DNA of 64,000 bases from Moringa oleifera (GCA_021397835.1 JAJFZO010000234.1:1933001-1997000), one strand, 5' to 3'; shown: positions 23,206-36,659, counted from the stretch's first letter. Notes: generated by a model not told the origin, from the sequence alone. Translations and numbers: made by a program.

Positions 23206-24186
23206 TGTCAATAGCAAAATTTTTTCCTCACTAAAAATCTGGGGCAAAGGTGTCATTGTCACTTTACATCATAAAGAATAACATTTCTTTTAGGAAGATT
23301 GTGAAAAATGGTGTTAATGGGGTCTGATGAGTGAGAAGTTAGGTTTCTAAGAGAAAATCAAGTAGGCAACCTCTTAGATGAATAAAGTAGTCTTAAAAAT
23401 CCAAGAAGACCCTTATTTAAGGTCTTCCTAGAATTCTTCATGCTTTCTTTCAAGCTTAAAAGAATCTTTTTGAATATAGTGTTTCTTAGTCTACTTAAAG
23501 AGGAAGCCATGATATTGATATTGCATGATATAAGGCTAGTGGGAAGAGATTTAGAAAAGCTTATTTACTCAATCATGAGTTCTAATAAGACATTTTTCTC
23601 AAATAGAGAAAAGTTTACAGTAGTATTCTAGAATGAATTGAAGGTGAGTTCTTAAAAGAATAGAGCGATGAATATTAAGACTTTAAAGTCTTATATTGAT
23701 AAAAATTCATTTAGCACTATAATGATAAAGTCAATAGGCACTTATTTTGTGTATTTTTGACACTCTTCCCTAGAAAAGTCCACTATGTCACTAGGGAAGA
23801 GTCTAAAAATCTTTAAAGGTAAGTAAGGGAAAGTTTACCTGAAAGTACAAAATGAATATTAGGACATTAAAAGCTTATATCCAAAGGAGGTAGACTTTCT
23901 TGACATTCATTTTACATTTTAGACACTCTTCTAAGGAAGAGTTTACCATTTTTTTAGAAAGGAGTCTGAAGTTTTAAAAGAGTGTCAAAGAAATTTATGG
24001 ACGATTAAAGATGAATAGTAAAGGTTTTAAGCTATTCTTTTTATGAAAGAATTTTCATGTATTTATGAAATGAGAGTATTCAAAAGAGAAAACAAATAAG
24101 ATGGTGCAAGAAGTCAAAAATAAGTCCATTTCATTTCACATTCTAAAGTAGATTACAATGAGTTTAAAATACAAAAAGAAATACAT

Positions 24187-26048
24187 CTAAGAAGTTTCCT
24201 CCTCGGGGTTACTAAAGTCTTTGTCTAACTCCTATGAAATCTGGCTCATGGAGTCAGGAGATATAGAGATAGGGCTTTCCATAGGTTCAGGCATGGTTGG
24301 AGTAGTATGAGAGGTTAAAGTTGACTTCGGCTTTGTAGTAACGAAATCCAAGTTTTGTTGAGGATATTATTTCAACACTTTTGCCTTGGTGTCATTCTTA
24401 CCTCCCAAAACACATCTGCACACTCCTTCAGTATTATTTTATTCATTTATTCACTCTACTATAAAAGCCACTATAGTATTTTCTTTAGTAGTTGCTAGTT
24501 ATTCTAGGTGTTCCCTCTTCATTTTCTCTTATTGAAACTTAAAATCCGCCTTTATTTTTTTTTCATCTATAGAGATCTCTTAATTTGCCTTCTTTTTTTG
24601 GCTGCTAAAAGGAGGAGTTCTTTCCTATCAAGTCAACTCACCTTTTCCTAGCATTTCTAGTCTATTTCAATAAAGATTTAGCCTAGCTATGGATTTTGTA
24701 TTCCTCTATTATTATAACGGCCTCTTGTATAACTTGTAAAAGAAGGATTCTTGAATCAACATTAAAGAGAAAAATGTAATGTGTGCTAGCTAAACATATA
24801 CATGCCTTAGATAATAGGGTAAACATCTTCTCTAGGTATAATCTCCTCTTATCTAGCAGGGCTGAATAGGTTGAGCTTGGTAATACTACCTCTCGAATGA
24901 ATTTCTTAATTTTTTAAGTTTGAGAAGTGGTGATGACTATTGTAGACTCTTGTTAGGAAGAGACGTCTGTAAAAGTCACCACGCAAGAAGGCACACCCTG
25001 TTGGTTGCTTTCCCTTTGTAGCGAGAATGTTGCCATCTTGCCTTTCTTAGAATAAGAGGTGTCTTATCAACCACCTCAACTACCTCTTCAAAGCTCTTTT
25101 TTCTAATCTTAGACATTATTAGAAAATGATTTATAGTAAAAATAAAAAAGAAGAATTAGTGATAGTCTATTAAAGGCATAAAACTATTAAAATAAAATGA
25201 GATAAGCATACTTAATAATGATAGAGATTTTAATTCATCTATAAGGAGAGGGGTGAGAAACATTTCTAAGTTAGGGGTCTTTTGATAAGGGAAGGAAAGC
25301 CAGGAATAGCAGAGGATAATTTACTGAAGCAAACTTTGAGAGAGACAATAGGATAAGGGTTGGAGGGCTCTTTACGAATTGGAATTAGAGTAAGCTCTTG
25401 AGCTAGGAGATTAGAGTATACTTTAGCTATCAATGAATCACTAGAAAATGTGGACATATGTAAAGTCTTCTTGCTATGTGCTAGAGTTTATTTAGAAGTA
25501 ATAAGAAGCTCATAGAGGGTAACATCAACATATTCTTAATTTAGGTGAGTCTATTGGTTGATCTTAAGAGGGATTTTATTCCATAACACCAAAAAATATG
25601 AGTGTCTTTAGTGTTTCATTGCCTTAGGGAGGTTAGAAACAAAAAGTGAGGGCCTTTTTGATGAGAAATACCATAGTTTCATAAATTATGCTATATCATT
25701 CTATAGTTATTTTAGTTCAAAAAATCTAGAAAAACTAGGGATGATAAATATGTGATTCTCAAATCTTAACACTTAGTAAAATAGGTAATAAGAATTCTTC
25801 AAGAATTAAGGACCAATTACGAAGGGAATAGCTTGTAATTCTCATAAGTCACTCTAAATAGCGTGTTTAGAGGAAGCCTCAAACATTATTTGAGACATCC
25901 CTCGAACATATAGAGGGCTTCTAACTTCTCAAATGGGGGCCTTTTGTTCAAGTGGGTATCACCATGCCCATCAAGGCAAGGATCCTTTACATTTTTCTAA
26001 TCCTAGTCAAGTCTCTAGTAGTAACATCGAGGGACCTAAAAATGCCAT
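24187..26048 (-). pseudogene. Antisense gag-like coiled-coil ORF in LTR (PF04195-like)
   Basis: On the minus strand, opposite to element E, an ATG at 26048 opens a broken frame of about 620 codons to a TAG at 24187. The part near 25266-25457 reads MSTFSSDSLIAKVYSNLLAQ with SNPYPIVSLK. Charged coiled-coil text lies near 24400-24850, and a C-terminus with PEPMESPISISPDSMSQI near 24240-24300. The better-preserved copy at 52683-54611 shows FEECLKIGLRLPL, which resembles the 'putative gypsy type transposon' family PF04195. Its function is unknown; a gag-like or accessory protein is inferred. Confidence 0.6.
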
Positions 26049-27142
26049 ACTAGGTAGAGTAAGGAAAAGAAGAGAATAAAACAAAGTGAAAATTTACCTA
26101 GAGAAAGAAAACTTTGCTGAAAAGGAGGAAAACTCATCTTGAATGAGTTTGTAGAAGTTAAAAGGGAGCAAAAAGTGTCTTCTAAAGTAGAAAGATGAAG
26201 GTTGTAAGTAAGGCTTAAAAAAAAAAAGAAAATAAAAGAAAGATATACAAAAATGAATTAACAATTAAGAAAAAGTCATTGTAAAGGAGTGGACCCTTTG
26301 AAGATGATGCTGTTGACATGGCAAAAAGAGCTAATCTGGCACAACTTAACTAGGGTGCTTTTAATAACATGGAGTAAAGTGTTGATGTGGCATGTCGCTA
26401 ATTAATGAAAGAGTTACTGACAAGGCAATATGGCTGTTAATAGTCTAAAAAGATTGATAATATGTCATGTAGATCCAATTAGCACGATGCTATTAAGGTG
26501 AAGCTGATGAAATGGCAAGGTTGAAGCATCACTCACTTATTATATTCATTAATTGAAATGGTAGGATCCCATTGGTAGGTGCTGCAAAATCAGTTTAAAA
26601 AAATTGTAAGAAAAAATGAGATGATGTGGCAAGTAGCACTGACTTAGTAGTATCTAAGTGGAGGTTGACCTACTTAATTAGTAAGAGATTCCTACATGGC
26701 AGATGGAGTTACTGGCATGGTAGTTTGCGCAAGGTGACATATCTAAGAGAGTCTACAGCATAGTTTTAAACCAAATCTTGTAAGCATTTGGTGAAATTCA
26801 AGTTGAAAATTATATTAAGAAAAATGAAGTGCAGAAAAAGATTGAGAATTGCAGTCATAAATAAAATCAAGCCCTGGGTTTAAGAAAATTGAATAACGCG
26901 ATGAAGGTTAGCTAGGTAGACATGTTCTTAAGTCATCTAGACAATGATTGAGGTAATTGAAGGTGCTTTCTCATTTAGATGAGGCTAGAGAGTGTGAAAA
27001 TCAAGTTATAATTAATAACATACTTCAAAAGAGTCTCAGTAGACCTCATGAGGTGAAGTGGACCATGCTGAGCTAGAAGACAGAAGCTATTAGGCATAAC
27101 ATACCCACTTGTCATTTGATGCTAACTTGCACCATTAGAATC

Positions 27143-27151
27143 CTATAAATA
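27143..27151 (+). promoter_or_regulatory. TATA box of element E 5' LTR
   Basis: CTATAAATA sits about 0.83 kb before the LTR end. The same box occurs in the same context in the 3' LTR at 55718 (tggaatcctataaatag). Confidence 0.7.
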
Positions 27152-27970
27152 AACGTTGATTTTCTAGTTAAAGGAAGGAGATGATGAAGTAACTTTTCAT
27201 TGCACTCAAACATTCATAAAATGTAAAAGAAAATTCTCTAAAAAATTCTCTCTATCGCTTTCACAGATTTCATTAGAGTTTCCATTTTTTCTCCAAAAGA
27301 TTTTCTATTGAAGTTTTTTTAGCTCATGAAATTAAAGAAGGGAGAAATACTAGGAAGAATGTATGAGACTTTAAGAAGCATTTGATCACATTTATTATAT
27401 TCATTTACTAAAGCATATTCAATTTCTTTAATAAAATTATTAAAATTAAGTTAACTACCATTGGATTTCCATTAAATTAAACATTTTAAATTTCTAGAAT
27501 ATAGTTTAATCAAATTATATGGAAGGGAATGTTTTCATTGTCATATAAAAATTTTTCTTATGTAAAAATTATTTTCCTTAATAAAATATATATTATACTT
27601 ATAATTTCTAACTTCTTATTTTAGAGAAGAAAAGAGGTGAATAAAGGCAAATCATTTCTTTTTTTTTTTTTTCTGAAAGCAAAATTTTGATGCATTGGGA
27701 TGGATTAAGTACAAACTTTTGAGTACTTTGACCAAAATATGCTTCAAATTATTTTTTAGGAAAAGAAATCAAAACAGGGTACCGAATATAGAGATTTTGT
27801 GGGTGCTAATCCTTCCCAAGTGTAATCAACTCTTAAACCGAAAATCTCAACTTTTTAAAAACCAGTTAGCCTAAAATGACAGTTAATCACTCCTAAAAAG
27901 ATTGGTGGTAGCTCTTACTATTTTTTCTCACGCTGCAAGTTTTTTTGGTTGAAACCTCAGTTGTGATAGC

Positions 27971-27986
27971 TGGCAACTCGACTGGA
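27971..27986 (+). other. Element E primer-binding site-like sequence
   Basis: TGGCAACTCGACTGGA starts two bases after the LTR end. It resembles the TGGCGACTCCACTGGGG-type sites of plant gypsy elements with a few substitutions. The primer tRNA cannot be named safely. Confidence 0.6.
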
Positions 27987-29930
27987 AGTTAAGAAAGTCA
28001 TACCAAAATTTTGATTTTTTTTATATTTTTTATTTATACTTTACTGCTTTAATTTCTTGCTATGCTTCAATTACTTTAATACTTGGCATAACATTACATG
28101 CATCATAAAGCATAACATAAGCTCTAAATCCGATCTTCACATTTTAGGAGAAATATGTGTAGCTATGCTTCTAAGAGGATACCTCTCCTTCACGAAGCTG
28201 GTAAAGTATTTGACTAAGATTGAACCTAGGATGTGTTGTTAATCCCAGACGCTATTCGTCATTATGATAACAACAATATTCTATAGAGCCCTCATTAGTT
28301 CAAAGAGGGAAATATGAGAATTTTTAAAAGCTGATTCCTTGCATAACCATTCCAAGTATTTAACCTAAGATAAAGCCATAACTATGATTAAAAAGTGTAA
28401 ACTTGATAGGGACACATATGATTTGATGAATTGTTGCATTTTATCTTAGTTGAAAATTCATCTTTTTTTGATATAGTCTTTTATTAATTTCCTAAAAACA
28501 TGAGAATTTCATCGGTTTTAATTAAATTCAAAGACTTCTTGTATTAATCAAAGAAGGAACAATCTGAGAAAGGAGATGGCCTAAGTATTAATTTCAAGAT
28601 TGAGCTACATACCAATGTTAAAATAGTGACAAAAAAAAAAAGGATTGGAAGAGTTCACCTCATTATAGGAAATAATGAATAAAGAAGAACAAAGAAAATT
28701 TGGTGATGAATATGGGTACATGATAGAATGCATAATAATCATATATATTATTATATTTTCTCATATTTTATTGGTTGTAAATGATTAAAACAAAGAAAAT
28801 GTTTTATATTTAGTAGGGTGGATTAAGGAAATCAACTAAGATGGACTCAAATTCATTATTTGAATATATAAAGTTGGATTCCTAAGAGATATGAATAAAC
28901 TAGAAGATGTCTTTGGATAAGGCGCTGACACTCCCAATAACATTGGAATTTCACTGAACCAAGACTTTATTTTTTATTTGAAAAGTAGTTGTAGAATTTT
29001 ATCTTTATCTTTATCTTTAAGAGTGCTAGTTAAAATAGGTTATTATGTTTAAGGATTATTATATAAAGGGGAGGTAGTTCCTTCAAAGGAACATCCAAAG
29101 TTTATTTTTTACTTTCTTCTTTTCTTAGGTCTTTTTCTTTTCATGTATTGCTAAACATCTCTTCCAGTCAAATGATAATCAAGGGTTTGATTCTTCAGAA
29201 TTGTGAGATCTAACTGATTTTATTTGTTCTTTATTTTTTCATTGTTTATTTATCTTCTGTGCTTATTAAAAATGTTATTTTGGTTGATTGCAACAAAAAG
29301 GGCCCTTTGTTTAATCATCAAAATAATAGGTTACTATTTAGAACTTTAAATCCGTAATTATTTAAGTGTTCTAATATAAGTAGTAAATAACATATTTGAT
29401 TACAAAAGAGGTTTTCAATTTATGTTATGAAGATAAATAATCTAGTTTAAATAAACCTACATATGTGTTTATTGGCTAGAATTGGTAGTTTTTCTAATTC
29501 TTAATGCTATTGGTAAATTAAATCGTAAGATCATATCTAGGGTTTTTTATTGATAAGAGAAATAATTAGAGATCGTATCCTGGTTATCAAAGAAGTAAGG
29601 AAAAACAGGTTGTTAGGTGGTACCAACAACCATAACTAATTCAGTGAAGATTAAAAGATTTTTATCTTTGCATCAATGATCAATTCCTAAATCAAACGTG
29701 AAATTATACCTTTGACTAGATACTTTATTACATTGATTTTTCCTTTCCTGTTATTCTTATTTGATCTCTTTTCTTTTATTTTATTTTGCAAAAAAATAAA
29801 TTTAACCAATTTTTGTGGAAATGACCTTGCTCATCTATACTACAAGTTTAATATTTTGAGCAGGAATTTAAGAATTTAATTTGTTGATCTCGACAACCAA
29901 CAGTACATAAGGCATTTATTTAAAGCTCCA
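27987..29930 (+). other. Element E long 5' leader
   Basis: About 1.9 kb between the primer site and ORF1 with no readable domain. Long leaders here are usual for the Tat/Ogre group. No cis signal can be identified with confidence. Confidence 0.5.
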
Positions 29931-32430
29931 CTGGAAGAATCTTTGATTAGGCCAGCAGTCTATTTTTGGAACCCTTCCCACCAATATTTTAGTTTTGGAA
30001 AACATGATCTTACGCCAATTCTAAAGGAGTACACCTACTAGTTGAGTAAAAGCTAACAAAGCCCTACAAGTTATAAATAAACAACAATGCTAGCTAAGAA
30101 GTAGTTAGGAAGTCTTCTAGGGGTATGCAAAAATGAAGCTGAGAAGGCTATTCATCCTGAGGGACAATTAATTATGTTGCATAGGAATTCCATTTCCATT
30201 ATATTAAAGATTATACAATAGAAGAATTGGGAAAGAAAGGGTTAACATCAGCCATCTATCGACTTTTAATATTCCCTAAAGTACAAGGGCACATAGAAGT
30301 TTTAGTTATGGACTTTTTAGTGATATATCTTCATGGGTTAAGTTCAATCCCAGTTATGTTAGCAAAAACCTTACGGTCTTTAGGGAATTACAGGAGATCT
30401 GAAGGAGGATATTTGCTAGAAGGAATTCCTTTATTGGCTATATGGCTCAAAAGCCATCTTAAATAAATGAAAAAATATTCAAAGCTTGGCATCACCTAAT
30501 AAAGGTATTCGATGAAAGGGTGAAAATGAAAATAGAAACATGCATGAGTGGGTAGAAAGTTTATTCAACATAACAGAAAAACAGGTGCAGTGGATAACAC
30601 CTTAGATTTCATATGAAGTATCTTATTTAGAACAAGTGATTTTCGAGTGTGCTGTCACTTGGATTATGACATCAATTAAACGCCAATGGTAGTATTAAGA
30701 TAGATGAAGGTGAAATAATGTGTATCAGTCCTACACAAAATGGTCAGAGGAGTATTCGAATATGCTAAAGCACAAGTAGTGGATAAAATAGAAAGAATAA
30801 GGCAAGCGTAAGAAGCATCTCATATAATGCCAAAAAGTAAATGGGTTAATAGCACTACGACTGTATATGTTACTTAGAGGAAAAACAAAATTCAGAACTT
30901 GGTTCCACCAACATGGTTGCCTTTGATCAAAACCTTTCTTATAAAGTTGAGACAAGTAGAAATTAAACGCTTACAAAAAGAGAAAGAATCTTGGGAAATT
31001 AAAAGATCCAAATGGAAACAAGGTATATCAACCTTGCAGTATTAAGTTCAAATTCAAGAAGAGATCATCAAGAAAGCTCAAAAAAAAAAAAAAAAGAAGG
31101 AAGGAAACCTAATTCGAAATTAAAAAGTGAAAAAAATTCTACACATAAAGGTTGAAGCTAAGGAATAATAAGGAAATTTGAAAGATAACTCAAGAAATGC
31201 AAATGTTAAGAGAAGAAAGGGACTTCTTAATTAATGAAAATATGAAAATGCATAAAAAACTGAAAAGAAAAGTTGAGGCCCTACATGAGATAGAGAAAGA
31301 GAATAAAAAATTATAAAGAATCATCTTTACAAATTAGGTCAGCCACCAGGAGCAATTAAAAGGGATGCAGTTGCATTAATAATGACGAGAAGAAAAGTGT
31401 ATACTTAAGTTAAATTAGTTGATAAAATTGATGGACTAGGACTTGTTGAAAGCAAAATTGGAGAAAGTCGAAATGAATATTGAAGTTTAAAGAAACAGAG
31501 TAACTAAATTTGCTTTCAGTGGTACCAAGACCAAGAAAGATATTTAAGAGCAACAAAAAATCTTGACAGCTCGCAAATACAAATGGAATTACCAACACCT
31601 ATGGCTGTGGACATGTATAAAGAAATCTGCAAGCATTAGGACACTCTTCATCATTGATAACCAGCAAACATAAAGGCCATTTTAAATAACATACTTTTTA
31701 TGTATTAGAAAGCGCAAGATGTCTTCAACAATGGACCTAATATGAAATATGAATTATTTCAAAAAAATATTAGTAAAATTTATTGTTTTCCAAAGAAAAA
31801 TGAATTTTTATGTCGAGTATATTTGTACATGTTTACCAAAATAAATTAACAAGTTTCAGAAGCTTTACAATAAGGATAGCAAAGAATCATTTAGTCATCA
31901 AAGAATATAACAGATGTTCAAAAGCTTTACCTCAAGAAAACATGAAAGATTATAATACCAAGAGAGAAAGGATTGAAGTCATTTAGGCTGAAATAGCCTA
32001 GGCCAAAGCTGAAATACGGAACCAAATGTTGTAAAACTGCATGGACCTCTAGAACTCTATGGCTAAGCAGTTTTAGGAGATGATGAAATCTATCGAGGTA
32101 CTTGTAAGAGGTAAGATCATTAAAAATGAGGTGCCTGAACAAAGAAAAGAAAAAGAGCCCTTCATTTTTTAGCCAGCTAGTTTGGTCGTAGTAGGAGTTT
32201 CAAGGAACTCCCAAATAGCTAAGAAGGCAGATAATAAATGTGAAAAAAAAAGCAGTAATGAATTCAGAATAATCAATCTTATCCATATTTTGGATGCTGA
32301 ATATCTAGAAGAAACAAAAAAGTCGATAGGAACCGATGATGTCAATTAAAAGTTGCTTATATAAGTAGAATTCTTGATAGAAAAAAAACAAAAGAATTTT
32401 AAGGGACACCAGAGCATATAGGGTTTAATA
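29931..32430 (+). pseudogene. Element E ORF1 (DUF7745-like, coiled-coil tail)
   Basis: The N-terminal part (about 29960-30720) reads HQYFSFGKHDLTPILKEYTY, then IYRLLIFPKVQGHIEVLVMD, IPVMLAKTLRSLGNYRR and IPLLAIWLKSHL, and later FECAVTWIM. This is the conserved pattern of the extra ORF upstream of gag in legume and other dicot Tat/Ogre elements (DUF7745 family). A long lysine- and glutamate-rich coiled-coil region follows to about 32150. Stops and frameshifts are frequent. The role in the intact element is not known. Placement upstream of gag is one of the marks that define this group. Confidence 0.8.
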
Positions 32431-32439
32431 TAGTAGACT

Positions 32440-33200
32440 TAAACCTTAAGACTAGTCATTCTTTTTAAATTTAAGGTACTCGAGTTTAACAAGTATGACA
32501 GCACCAAATGTCCAAGGATGCAGTTAAGAGTCTATTTACATGAGATGCATGGTTATGAAAATAACCAAAAGTTGTTGATACATTGCTTCCAAGATTATTT
32601 AAAATAAAAGATGTTTGATTGGTATAATAACTTGAAAGCATCGAAAATATAGAGTTGAAGAGATGTAGTAGCATTCCTAAATTATGATCAACATACGGAA
32701 AAGCTGGTTCCCAATAGGATAACTCTCCAAAATATGAGCAAGAGGGAAAATAAAACCTTCAAAGAATATACTCAGCGATTGAGAGAGGTCGTAGTAAAAG
32801 TATAACCTCATTTAACTGCGAGGAAGTTAATCGAGATGTTCATCGAGAGCCTCCAAGCTCTTTTTTTATCAAAAGTTGATAATTATGATGGGGTAAAGAT
32901 TTGTTAACATGGTACAAACCAAGTAGTTCATTGAAAATGCAATAAGAATGGGTAAGCTAAAAGATCATGCCTAGCAAAAGAAATCATTCACCCCGAAAAA
33001 GAAGGAAGGGGATGTAACTTTATCTCTAAACCGTCAAGTTTTATGTATTAAGCCTCCTTAATAACAAATCTAAATAGCAGAGGCAACAAAGATAGAGAGT
33101 GCCCATCATGCCTATACCGTGTTCATACTCAAAATTGTTCCCACAACTTTTGGACCAAAAGCTGATCGTCCTTTCATTTGTAAAATCACTTTAGCCTTCA
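32440..33200 (+). pseudogene. Element E gag (Retrotrans_gag)
   Basis: Begins KFKMLEFNKYDSTKCPRMQL and continues YLHEMHGYENNQKLLIHCFQ, then WYNNLKASKI, NRITLQNMSKRENKTFKEYT and QRLREVVVKV. This is the capsid pattern of Tat-lineage gypsy elements: lead segment, tryptophan-tyrosine core, then 'F..Y..R' near the end. Stops occur at several positions. Intact gag would form the cytoplasmic particle that packages the RNA. Confidence 0.85.
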
Positions 33201-34060
33201 TGCTCAAAATGGTACGATGCGAACGCCACATGAAAATATCATAACGAGGCAATAAGGCATAACATAGGAGACTATTTGGCATTCAAATATAACGGGGTCT
33301 TGGGCTTTGAGGCTACAAATAGCCCAATGAGGCTTAATAATCCATTGTCTGCACACATGAATCATCATGTAAATATGAAGGGACATGTGATGATATTTAT
33401 GAGATAGGAATGCTCGAAAGTGCTAAGCTATTCTTAGTTAAAGTAAAAGTATTTGCACCTACTTCCACAGTAATAGAGAAGTTAAAGGTGAATCAATGTG
33501 CCTATTCTTTTTTCATATAAAGATGATCACCTTGTACCATGGAGATATAAATCTATAGTTCAAGAAAGTTAGATATCAAACTTAGCTAGGCCTAGTCATA
33601 TGACAAAAAGTAATAAATACTATGGGTTAGTGAAAGTAGCCAACAAACTCATTAAACCCACAGGTAATGTAACTAAAATACAGGCCATGAAAAAACCAAA
33701 TGAAAAGATGTAAAAAGAAGCTCTCAGGCGATAATAGAAAAAGGAGCCATGAAATTCCTAAAGTACATCAAGCATAACAAATATAATATGATCGATCAAT
33801 TAAGCAAAACGTCGACAAAGATCTCGCTAATGTCATTAATTTTGAATTTCGTCACATAGGAAAGTGTTGATAAAGGGGCTAAAAAAATGCCTATGTAACG
33901 AACCATATTCCAACATGCCAAATGGAGGATCTAGTGGGACACATTATAGCTTATAATTTGATATCTTTTATTGATGATAAGATACCTCCAAATGGATGAG
34001 GATCTACAAAAGCACTGTACATCTAAATAGAATACACGGATAACATTGACAAATAATGGG
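33201..34060 (+). pseudogene. Element E gag C-terminus to protease linker, decayed
   Basis: Reading continues in broken frames with little recognisable text. The fragments are compatible with the long spacer between capsid and protease in this group. No separate gene is seen. Confidence 0.5.
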
Positions 34061-34519
34061 TCTTCTTAGAATGTGATTTCTCGATGCACATTCGATAATC
34101 TGTTTGTTAATATCAATCTTCTAAAGAGGAGTTCTATAATAGTAAAGGAATTTGATGGAATAAGCAGCCCAATTCAAGAGCTAATCCACCTATCACTTAA
34201 AACAGGTCTGATTTATTATTCAATAAAGTTCCAGGTGATCGATATATTTTTTTCATATAATATTCTATTAGGAAGACCTTGGATTCATTCAGTAAGAGTG
34301 ATTCCTTCCGCGATACACCAAAAAGTTAAAGTGGTTATAAATGAACAACTCATTATAATACAAGCCAAAGACACCCTAGTTACATTAATTTTAGAAGAAC
34401 ATCCCTATACTGAAGCACCAAATCGAGATGAGTCTTCATTCCAAACATTTGAGTTTGTAAACACCACCAAATGCATTCGGGCTTGGCAACCAAGATTGTC
34501 AAACTATATGACTTTTTAA
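34061..34519 (+). pseudogene. Element E aspartic protease region
   Basis: An open stretch of 148 codons (from 34073) shows VIDIFFSYNILLGRPWIHS followed by VIPSAIHQKVKVVI. The 'YN-x-LLGR-x-W(I/L)H' block with 'S-(T/A)-x-HQK-(V/L)KF' is the C-terminal signature of gypsy proteases. The catalytic D-(S/T)-G segment should lie about 90 codons before and is not clear. Confidence 0.75.
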
Positions 34520-35395
34520 CTGAATGAAACTTAGTAAAATTGTATAAGGAATCACTCAAGCTCTAGAGATCATGGAAAATAAAAATTGGTTAGGCTTGGG
34601 CTATGAGGCTACGAGGGTTATCTAAAGAAGGATAAAGAGAAAAAAAGAAGACGAGGAGGAGTGGAGAGGCAGAAATGGATCTAATGGACTATAGCCAACT
34701 ATTCCATCAAATTTTCAAATCAGTTGGATTTTATATTGCAAATCAATCTTTGATGATGGATTCGACCATAAAGGATAGTTTTGTTGATTTGTTCTTAAAA
34801 ACAAACAAACACAAAATGGTTTTTCAATCTCGATGTGAATTTATACAAAATAGATGGATTAAGAATGATCATAAAAAATAAGTGTTGCTATCTCATGTAC
34901 TTTTTTCTTCTTATAATTAATAAAATTGCTTGTTTGATACCATCCTTGTTCTTATTTCTTTTTGAGAGATTGTGACATGTTTTTGTCTATGGATTCTGAT
35001 AATGAAAGCTTCAATAATAAATAACCCTAAGTATTTATTTGAAAACAACTTTATATCTGAGGATATAGAAGAAAAAAATTGTGAGGTACCCTCAAAAATT
35101 CCTAGGAAAATCCAACAGTAAGGAAAGTAAATAAGCCCTCATAGTGAAGAAACAGAAATAATTAAATTGAGAGCTAAAGAGGATAAAAAAGGGGTTAAAA
35201 TCGATGCTGCATGACACTATGTTCCATAATGTTCTTATCAAGCCCAGGCATGTCTTCATAAGACCATGCAATTATATTTGCGTATCCTTGTAACAATTTG
35301 ATTAACAACTATTGAAGTCGAAATGCCTATTGGTTAAGCAAAAACTTTAGAGAATGAAGTTCATATGTTGATAAAAATTAATAAGGAAGTATAAA
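34520..35395 (+). pseudogene. Element E protease-RT spacer
   Basis: Contains a 68-codon open stretch (34675-34881, MDLMDYSQLFHQIFKS) that I do not recognise, and further broken frames. It fits the protease-RT linker of this group. Confidence 0.45.
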
Positions 35396-36600
35396 AGTTG
35401 TTAATGTGAGGTTCATTGAAGTGGCAAAATCTCTCGAATGGGTTGCTAATATTATTCCTGTACTGAAAAAACATGTGCCTATGTGAAAGTATATGGATTA
35501 TAGAAACTTCAATAAGGCCTACCTAAAAGATAATTTTTCTTTACCATATATTAATACATTGGTGGATAATATGGCAAGGTTTTCATTATTCTCTTTTATG
35601 AATGGTTATTCAGGTTACAATTAGGTAATTATGGCCCAAAAAGATATGGAAAATACAACTTTCATAACTATGGAGTATGTTTTGCTATTGTGTAATGCCA
35701 TTTAGACTAAAAAACGTTAGTACAATTTTTAAAAGAGAAATTATAGCAGTTTTTCATGATATGATGCACAAGATTATTGAAGTGTATATAGCTGAAATGA
35801 TAGCAAAATCTTGTAAGAATTAAAGCCATATGGAGAACCTGTAAAGCTTTTCGAAAGGCTGAGGCAATATAAATTAAGATTAAACCTAAATAAATGCACT
35901 TTTGGAGTATGGTCAAGGAAATTGTTGGATTTATAATTGGTTAGTGAGGAATTCAAAGGGATCTAGATAAAGTAAAAGCCATCTAGAAATTGCCACCACA
36001 AAAAACAGTAAAAGAAGTGAGCGGATTCCTAGGGTGGCTCAACTATATTTAAAGATTCATCTCTCAGTTGACAAATGTGTGTGAACCAATATTTAAACTA
36101 TTAAAAAGGAATGATCTTGGAGAATGAAACGAGGAATGTCAATAGGACTTTAACAAGATTAAGATGTATCTAATGAGTCCTTCGATATTAATGTTGTTAG
36201 TATCTAACAAACCATTCATTTTATATTTAACTATATTTGAAAAGTCTTGGGATGTATATTAGTACAACAAGATGATTAAAAAAAAAGGAGTACGCCATCT
36301 ACTATTTAAGTAAGAAATTTACTAACTGTGAAGCCAATTATTCATTCATCGAGAAACTTTGTTACGTAATGGCTTGAGTAGCACATAGGCTCTCCCAATA
36401 CTTGTTAAACCATACAACATGGATTATTGACAAGTTGGATCCTACAAAATACTTGTCTGAGAAACCCTCATTATCGAAAAGATTAGCATGATGGCACATC
36501 TTATTATCAGAATTTGAGTTGATATATGTTTCTTAAAAGTCTATCAAAAGTAGTGTTATATCTAATTTTCTAGCAAAGCATGCCACTAATGAACATCAAT
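35396..36600 (+). pseudogene. Element E reverse transcriptase and RNase H
   Basis: RT text reads EWVANIIPVLKKHVPM, MDYRNFNKAYLKDNFSLPYI, DNMARFSLFSFMNGYSGYN and RLRQYKLRLNLNKCTFGVWS. The palm YxDD block near 35780 is destroyed. RNase H text follows near 36290-36420 (AIYYLSKKFTNCEANYSFIE, AHRLSQYLLNHTT). The frame is broken many times. Confidence 0.85.
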
Positions 36601-36659
36601 TTAGCAAACTTTGATTTTTCTGACAAGGATTTAGTCCCAATAATAAGAGAATTAGAGCA

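Larger units (their letters stand above)
23206..27968 (+). repeat. Element E 5' LTR, ~4.76 kb
   Basis: Starts TGTCAATAGC at the LINE junction and ends ...TTGTGATA just before a TGGCAACTCGACTGG-type primer site, so the final CA has become TA. It aligns along its length with 40067-40353 plus 51991-56180. Promoter-type text (TATA box at 27143) and gggtgctaatccttcccaag near 27786 place U3-R-U5 on the plus strand. It contains an antisense gag-like ORF. Confidence 0.85.
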
